Shown: one piece after another, positions 58,244 through 64,000 of the stretch
Layout: each line of letters starts with the position of its first letter
Position numbering within the stretch: the stretch's first letter is position 1
Assembly: GCA_030145015.1 (NCBI GenBank)
Contig: JAQYWI010000003.1
Coordinates: 1 to 64,000, forward strand
Direction of reading: 5' to 3'
Length of the DNA stretch: 64,000 nt
Source: Desulfobacterales bacterium
GTDB lineage: Bacteria > Desulfobacterota > Desulfobacteria > Desulfobacterales > JAHEIW01
Position numbers and translations under genes: made by a program
Notes under the pieces: model-generated
What the model was told of the DNA's origin: nothing
The model's database searches: none
The model's input: the letters and a program-made list of their open reading frames with translations, nothing else

Positions 58244-61200
58244 GCTGAAGGTTGTTTCTGCCGGTGCGTGCTCAAACAAGCATGTTTGAATCATGGCCAT
58301 AATCTGACCGGTGTCGAACCCTTTCAGATGAATGGCCCCGGAGCGGCAGGATGCCACACACAGTCCGCAGCCCTTGCACAGGGTGGCTTGAATTTCAGCT
58401 TTAGCGGTATTTTCATTGAATTTAGGGGCCGAATAAGGACAAACGTCTACACAAACCCCGCAGCTGCTGCAAAAATTCGGATCGATTAATGCAACCGTTC
58501 CGCTTACAGAAATCTCGAGCTGTGATAAAACCGTCACGGCCCTGGATGCAGCTGCTTGAGCCTGGGAAATAGACTCCTCGATGGGTTTGGGCGCGTGCGC
58601 CAGGCCGCATACGAACACGCCGTCGGTGGCAAAGTCATTCGGCCGCAGCTTGACGTGGGCTTCGGCAAAAAATCCGTCAGCGTTCTGAGATATTTTAAAC
58701 ATTGGCGCCAGCGGGTTGCTTTTTTCGGGCACGATGGCACTGGCCAGGACCAAAAGATCGCTTTGGATGACCATCTGCCGATGAAGCACGCGATCTGAGA
58801 AATTAATTTCCAAACCATTTTCGGCTGTGCTAACCGAGATTCCCTTTTCGTTATGATAACGGATGAACTTGATTCCCTGGCTGCGCGCTTCCCGATAAAG
58901 ATCCTCTCGCAAACCATAAGATCTCAAATCCCGGTATAAAATAAAAATATCCATATCGGGCTTTTTGGATTTAAGGCTCAAGGCACTTTTAATGGACTGG
59001 GTGCAGCAAACTTTCGAACAATAGGGCCGCTCGGGAATACGGGAGCCCACACACTGGACGAACACCGCCGTGCAGCAGGCGTCCAACTCATTTCCATCTC
59101 GAATTTTCTTCTGGAGCTCTAAACCGGTCAGGACCCGCTGATCCTGACCGTACAGATAATCATCCGGTTTAAACTCTTCTGCGCCGGAGGCGATCAGGGT
59201 GACACCATGTTCAAATACCTGGCTATCACCGTTGGCCTGGAGCGTTGTTTTAAAATTTCCGATAAATCCATCGACGCTATCGACTTTAGCATTTAAAAAT
59301 ATCTCGATGTTTTCATCGGATTTGACGTCATTTACCAAATTGTCCAGAAACGGGCCGACGGGTTCGGCCTGCCAGGTTTCATTAAGGTTGAGGGCCTGCC
59401 CGCCGAGTTGCGCATTTTTTTCAACCAGATAGGTTTTATATCCCTGCGCGGCCAGGGTTTTGGCTGCGGTCATGCCCGCAACACCGCCGCCGATGACCAG
59501 GGTTGCCTGGTTGACTTTCATCCTGGGTTCCACCAGGGGTTCATGCAGTGCAACCTTGGCCACCGCCATTTGAAGCAAATCTTTGGATTTTTCGGTGGCC
59601 CTGTCCATGTCGTCTTTATGTACCCAGGAACACTGGTTGCGAATATTGGCCATCTCAAAAAGATATTTATTCAGCCCCCCGTTCGTCAGGGTTTCCTGGA
59701 AAAGCGGTTCGTGGGTTTTAGGGGTGCAGGCGGTTACCACCACCCGGTTGAGGCGGTGCTCTTTAATCGTTGCGGATATCTGGGTCTGGGTATCCTGGGA
59801 GCAGCTGAACAGGTTTTGCTCGGCATAGACCACGTTCGGCAGGGTTTTGGCGTACTCCACCACCGCGGGCACATCCACAAATCCGGCGATATTGGTGCCG
59901 CAGCAGCAGACAAAAACACCGATCCGCGGGGGCTCGCCTTTGACATCGATCTCCGGGGGCAGCTCTTTGGTTTTCGTCAGGGTCCACCTGGCATCCGCAA
60001 GACGGGTCCCAACTTTTCCGGCCGCGGCACTGGCATCGATGACCGAAGTGGGTATATCTTTCGGCTCCTGAAAGGCACCGCAAACATAGATGCCGGGTTG
60101 CGAGCTCTGAACCGGATTAAAATTGCCGGTCTTTGCAAACTGATAATGGTTTAAATCGACATCCAGTTTTTTGGCCAGGGAGACAGCCTGATCCCGGGCC
60201 CCCAGGCCCACCGACAGCACAACGATATCAAATTCTTCAGCCCGGCTATGGCCGGCCGCATCGACGTATTGAATGATGTGCTTGCTGTTTTCGCCCATGG
60301 GCTCGACCTGGGTAATGCGTGATTTGACAAAACGAACACCCAGATCGTCTTTAGCCTTGTTATAATAACGTTCAAAGTCTTTGCCGAAGGTTCGAATGTC
60401 GATGTAAAAAATCGCCGTATCCAGACCATTTGTGCTGTGCTCCTTGGCTAAAATGGCTTCCTTGACGGCATAGGTGCAGCAGACGGCGGAACAATATCCC
60501 CGGGCGCCATGATGGGTATCTCTGGAACCCACGCATTGCAGCCAGGCAATTTTTTCAGGCTCTTTTTTATCCGAAGGTCTGACCAGATGCCCGCCATAGG
60601 GTCCCGAGGCCGATAGGATTCTTTCAAATTCCAGGCTGGTGACGATATTGGCTGATTTTGAATAGCCGAATGTGTCGTAGGTGCGGGGATCAAACGCCTC
60701 ACTGCCTGAGGCTAAAACCACAGCACCGACATTTAAGGATATTTCTTTGCCCGGGTCTGCGAAGTTGATGGCACCGGTGGGGCAAAATTTTTCACAGGCT
60801 TTGCATTTGCCTTTGAGAAAATAGATGCAGGTATCGGCATCGATCGCGTATTTTAGCGGGACCGCCTGAGGGTACTGCACGTAAACCGCCTTGCGTTTGC
60901 TCAGACCGCCGTCATAGGCGTTGGAGACTTTCTTGGGGCATTTTTCGGCGCAGGCATTACAGGCAATGCATTTGTCCATATCGACGTAGCGGGGGTTTTG
61001 GGTCAATCTGACTTCAAAGTTGCCCTCTGCGCCGCTAATGCCCTGTACTTCGGTAAGCGTCAGTAGTTCAATGTTGATGTGCCGGCCGACCTCGACCAGT
61101 TTGGGTGATATGATTCACATCGCACAGTCATTGGTCGGAAAGGTTTTATCAAGCTGCGACATCATGCCCCCGATAGAGCTTGAACTTTCCACCAGGTAGA

Positions 61201-61294
61201 CATAATAACCGGAATCGGCAAGATCCAGGGATGCCTGCATTCCGGCGATACCGCCGCCGACCACCAAGACTGCGCCTGTTCCTGTTTTTGACAT
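58241..61294 (-). CDS. hdrA: HdrA-like selenoprotein (FAD/Fe-S electron-bifurcating-type subunit)
   Basis: A single 1018-codon gene if the UGA at 61117-61115 (codon 60) is read as selenocysteine. Before it: [20 protein letters not shown] (FAD-binding) and [10 protein letters not shown]; after it: [16 protein letters not shown], exactly the HdrA text in which Cys or Sec stands at this place. Ferredoxin motifs [14 protein letters not shown] and [11 protein letters not shown] follow, then a second FAD module ([11 protein letters not shown] and [17 protein letters not shown]) and two C-terminal clusters [12 protein letters not shown] and [13 protein letters not shown]. It has two HdrA-like modules fused. 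It passes electrons between the HdrB partner, ferredoxin and further subunits in the cytoplasm. It starts 2 bases after the hdrB stop (61297). Its stop TAG is the end of a family E repeat. Confidence 0.9.
61082..61099 (-). promoter_or_regulatory. Putative bacterial SECIS hairpin
   Basis: Fifteen bases after the UGA the minus-strand RNA reads CUGGUC-GAGGUC-GGCCGG: a 6-base stem with a GAGGUC loop. Bacterial SECIS hairpins sit about here and carry a similar AGGUC apex in E. coli fdhF. Folding was done by eye. Confidence 0.5.
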
Positions 61295-61296
61295 AA

Positions 61297-62172
61297 TTAC
61301 TCCGCGGTTAAGAATGAGGTAATATCGGAAAGGCTGATTTTATTTTTAGAGATACCCAGGGTCTTTTCATCAATGCCCATACTTAAACCCAGCAGTTGCG
61401 GATAAAGAATGGGTGCCAGCGGTTGGCCGTTTTTTGAATCAGCCGCCAAACGCATTTGAACCCCATCGAACTGAAGCTGGGTATAGGGACATGCGGTACA
61501 GATAAATTGAGCACTCGCTTCCCGGGCACTGCTAATCTTTTTTAGCGCCATATCCATCGCCAGCCGGTCATTGATGCCGGTTAGCGGGGCCCCGCAGCAG
61601 TCTAATTTCCGGGCCCACTCCACACTGGACGCGCCGGTGGCCTCCACCAGTTCGTCAAAGATTTTCGGTGATACGGGATCGTCAAAACCCGTCACCGTGC
61701 TTGGCCGCAAGGCATGGCACCCGTAGCTGACGGCTATCTGCAGTCCGCTGTAAGTTTTTGATATGTTATCTTTTAAACGATCAAGGCCCACATCATGATA
61801 CAGAACCGACAGCAAGTGTTTGACCCGGACCTTATTGTTATATTCCAGATTTTCTTTTGCCAGAAGACGATTGATATCGGCTTTCAAGTCCTGATCTTGA
61901 TTTAAAAAATATTCGGCTTTTTTCAGGCTGCCGTAGCAACACTTGCACATCACCAGCATATCAAGGCCGGCGCTTTCGGCCACCGCTAAATTTTTGGCGG
62001 CCGAAAGAACATAGGCGCGATGATCCGTGTTGCGTGCCGGATACCCGCAGCAGCAAAATTGGGTCTTTTCAACCAGTTCAATTCCCAGCCGGGTTAAGAC
62101 CGCTTCAGTGGCATCCGCGTATTGCTCGACGCGCGCCGGAATATTGCAGCCGTGGAATAAGGCGAATTTCAT
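61297..62172 (-). CDS. hdrB: HdrB-like subunit (two CCG domains)
   Basis: A 291-residue protein with two CCG-type domains: C9 in HGCNIPAR, C40-C42 in FCCCGYP and C76-C79 in MCKCCYGS; then [17 protein letters not shown] and [10 protein letters not shown]. These cysteines hold the noncubane Fe-S clusters that carry out disulfide reduction in heterodisulfide reductase. It is encoded just before hdrA, with a 2-base gap. Confidence 0.92.
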   Translation of the reverse strand: MKFALFHGCNIPARVEQYADATEAVLTRLGIELVEKTQFCCCGYPARNTDHRAYVLSAAKNLAVAESAGLDMLVMCKCCYGSLKKAEYFLNQDQDLKADINRLLAKENLEYNNKVRVKHLLSVLYHDVGLDRLKDNISKTYSGLQIAVSYGCHALRPSTVTGFDDPVSPKIFDELVEATGASSVEWARKLDCCGAPLTGINDRLAMDMALKKISSAREASAQFICTACPYTQLQFDGVQMRLAADSKNGQPLAPILYPQLLGLSMGIDEKTLGISKNKISLSDITSFLTAE

Positions 62173-62231
62173 AAAGTCTTCCTAACTCTCACAAGTCCGT
62201 ATAAAAAGTTTGTATTATCTTCTGTGCTTCT

Positions 62232-62425
62232 GCCAGTGCATTAAATTCGAAATCCGAAACAAATCCCAAATCCGAATGTTTCAATGACCGAAACAATATC
62301 ATTTGATCACATCAATGCCATGAACCCCTTTTCTGTTTTGGTCATTTGAATTTTTGTTATTCGAAATTGTTTCGACCCATTTTTATTAAATCAGGCGCAT
62401 TTCGATATTCGGATTTTTGAATAAG
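62232..62425. repeat. Family A palindromic intergenic repeat, copy 3
   Basis: AAATTCGAAATCCGAAACAAATCCC..CAATGACCGAAAC on the left, TTTTGGTCATTTGAATTTTTG..CGAAATTGTTTCG and ATATTCGGATTTTT on the right. It splits the Hdr-like gene set, filling nearly all of the 301-base gap before hdrB. Confidence 0.6.
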
Positions 62426-62473
62426 CACTCACAAATAACCAATAAATTATAACGAATAACCCTCCATTGAGCG

Positions 62474-64000
62474 TTAACGCTCAATGGAGGCTACCGCAGT
62501 ATTTTTCAAGCGATATAGAACGTCACACACCTCGACTTGCTGGGGGCAGTTTTCCTGGCATTTGTAACAGGTCAGGCAATCCCAGTTCATGCGGGCACCG
62601 GATGCCATTTCGGTTAATCCCAGGCCCAGGCTGCACATGATTTGATGCGGCAGCAATCCAAGCACCTGTTCGGGGTCATCATAGTTGGCGACCACCGGGC
62701 AGACCGTTGTGCAGGTCTGACAGCTAAAGCAATGGGTATAGGTGCTGTCTTTTATGGGCAGCTGAGATTCTGCGGCTCTCTGAGCATTTAACGGGATAGG
62801 GGTATCCGGCTTCATCAAATGGGTAAATCGACCGGAAACCGCCTGCCGGGCATCTTCAATCGGGTGGGCGTAAATATCCGCCGACAGGGTTTCCTGAATG
62901 TTTAATCCCCGTGCGAAGGAAAAGGGGGTTAGAACATGGGGCAGCGGCGGTCCGCTTTCCAGCAACGCTTCGCGTACACTGTACCACAATTCCTTTAAGC
63001 GGATTCCGGAAGGGCAGCGCACGGTGCAGCGGTCGCAATTGGTACACAGATAGATGCCTTCCTGGATGGCGCGCGTCTGAGCTTCATTGAGTTTTTTGCC
63101 GGAAGCCAGCTTCTTTAACAGCACCATTTTCTCGGAAGGCAATATGTATTCATTACCGATGGCTTCAAACACCATGGCCGCAGAACAGTTCAAGCTGCAG
63201 CTTCCACAGTGGGTGCAGGCATCCAGTTCCATGATCTGGCGCGTAAGGATGTTGGCCGATAAAGATTTGTCCGGATCCATGACCCGGTTGGTCATCAGGC
63301 TTATGGGGGTGGCAATCAAATGGAACATCTTGCTGAAGGGAAGATACGCCAGCCCGATAAAGCAGGCCAGGATGTGAATATACCACAGCAGTGTGACACC
63401 GTCTTTTTCGTCCAGCCATAATACCATCGGTTTGATGAGTTTGGCCGTTGCAAAACCGTTAAAGGCCCATTTTGCAGATGCATGACAGTCCATGCAATTG
63501 CTCTCGTGCACTTCGATGCCGGCCTCGATGAGCTCCTCGTCAAAGGGTGCCTCGACATTGGGTGAAACCGTGCCGTAGTCTCTTGCCCAGACCGCCTCAA
63601 GGGCTTGAATCTCATCGTCATCATCTATGCTGGCAAATTCATCGACCATTCTCATAAATTCGGAGTGCGAGGCGATTTTAAGACCTTCCAGAGCAATTCC
63701 GGACAGCATAATAACCGCCACAATCATGATGGCATAATGATCCATGCCGCCGGTTCGAAGCCGCTGCGGCTTTGATAGGTAACGGCGAATTGCCGCCAGG
63801 ATCACACCGGCCAGCACCATGGCACCGAAAAAATCCCTCAGAAAGAAAAACGGATTCAGCGTCGAATAGTACTCGCTAAATAACGCTTCGGATACCACGC
63901 TTTCCAGGGCATGCATCAGCAGCAGCAGCATAAACCCGTAGAATATCAACATGTGCGCCAGCCAGCGGACGAAGCTTTCTTTGAAAATACGGCGTTGAAA
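62474..64000 (-). CDS. Membrane-bound HdrC/NarI-like cytochrome and Fe-S protein, partial (5' end outside window)
   Basis: The frame stays open to base 64000 (FQRRIFKESFVRWLAHMLIF upstream of the internal ATG at 63952). At least 508 residues. N-terminal membrane helices resemble the NarI/HdrE b-type cytochrome (MLIFYGFMLLLLMHALE..., WYIHILACFIGLAYLPFSKMFH with histidines for haem). A c-type haem motif CMDCH (CxxCH) lies in a loop before the last helices. Ferredoxin-like cysteines follow in two pairs: CTHCGSCSLNC with CTNCDRCTVRCP, and CFSCQTCTTVCPV with CLTCYKCQENCP. It should carry electrons between the quinone pool and the HdrAB proteins encoded next. Confidence 0.85.
   Translation of the reverse strand, partial: FQRRIFKESFVRWLAHMLIFYGFMLLLLMHALESVVSEALFSEYYSTLNPFFFLRDFFGAMVLAGVILAAIRRYLSKPQRLRTGGMDHYAIMIVAVIMLSGIALEGLKIASHSEFMRMVDEFASIDDDDEIQALEAVWARDYGTVSPNVEAPFDEELIEAGIEVHESNCMDCHASAKWAFNGFATAKLIKPMVLWLDEKDGVTLLWYIHILACFIGLAYLPFSKMFHLIATPISLMTNRVMDPDKSLSANILTRQIMELDACTHCGSCSLNCSAAMVFEAIGNEYILPSEKMVLLKKLASGKKLNEAQTRAIQEGIYLCTNCDRCTVRCPSGIRLKELWYSVREALLESGPPLPHVLTPFSFARGLNIQETLSADIYAHPIEDARQAVSGRFTHLMKPDTPIPLNAQRAAESQLPIKDSTYTHCFSCQTCTTVCPVVANYDDPEQVLGLLPHQIMCSLGLGLTEMASGARMNWDCLTCYKCQENCPQQVEVCDVLYRLKNTAVASIER

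Noticed and set aside
61007..61294. Reading the hdrA 5' region as a frameshifted or broken gene
   Set aside because: The frame is the same on both sides of a single TGA, the homology continues without loss, and the TGA stands exactly where Cys/Sec occurs in HdrA.
1..64000. tRNA, rRNA, CRISPR arrays, prophage or replication origin
   Set aside because: I looked for conserved tRNA arms, rRNA segments, DnaA boxes in clusters and phage genes by eye and found none; a covariance-model search would settle small RNAs.

Overview
The window reads as part of the chromosome of an anaerobic deltaproteobacterium, most likely a Desulfobacterales-type sulfate reducer. The signs are a CooS carbon monoxide dehydrogenase, a heterodisulfide-reductase-like module whose HdrA carries an in-frame UGA read as selenocysteine, a DVU0772-type protein of sulfate reducers, a bd-type oxidase for oxygen defence and a thioredoxin-reductase-like FTR protein. 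No dsr, apr or sat gene lies here, so sulfate reduction itself is inferred. I saw no rRNA, tRNA, CRISPR array or prophage. Layout. 1-882: end of a membrane GTPase. 1108-5926: a TetR regulator, then four overlapping genes (AdoMet-decarboxylase-like, GNAT-like, ATP-grasp ligase, PLP decarboxylase) that look like a small biosynthetic operon for an unknown amine/amide metabolite. 5931-12499 (minus strand): an SOS mutagenesis cassette, lexA - DUF72 - catalytically dead ImuB - DnaE2, with no imuA and a different repeat in every intergenic gap. 12541-16690 (minus): ABC exporter plus a transglutaminase-like protein. 16825-18299: three-gene operon with TIGR04076 and DUF169 proteins. 18625-29350: glycosyltransferase, lipoprotein, amidohydrolase, two gene remnants, a second ABC exporter, mobB, sfsA and a sigma-54 activator. 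29498-32379: DVU0772-like protein, split transketolase, MntP. 33041-34169: a REP-associated tyrosine transposase (RAYT) between near-perfect 26-bp inverted repeats. 34335-38512: RND efflux pair. 38689-41095: small genes, two facing gene stubs, rseC and a vapBC pair. 41294-43812: cytochrome bd (CydAB type) plus a 39-residue membrane protein. 43999-46818: N-formylglutamate-amidohydrolase-like gene and cooS. 47629-57801: redox, citrate synthase, Fur, nuclease, antiporter and stress genes. 58241-64000 (minus): an Hdr-like module of a membrane cytochrome/Fe-S protein, HdrB and selenocysteine HdrA. A second theme is the gaps. They are packed with dispersed palindromic repeats of at least five families (called A to E here), several present two or three times in this window. 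Members of family E begin with the TAG stop codon of the adjoining gene in both copies, and the RAYT repeat likewise supplies a neighbour's stop codon. The most interesting candidates are the AdoMetDC/GNAT/ATP-grasp/PLP operon, the selenocysteine HdrA module, the imuA-less mutagenesis cassette, and the stop-codon-linked repeats.
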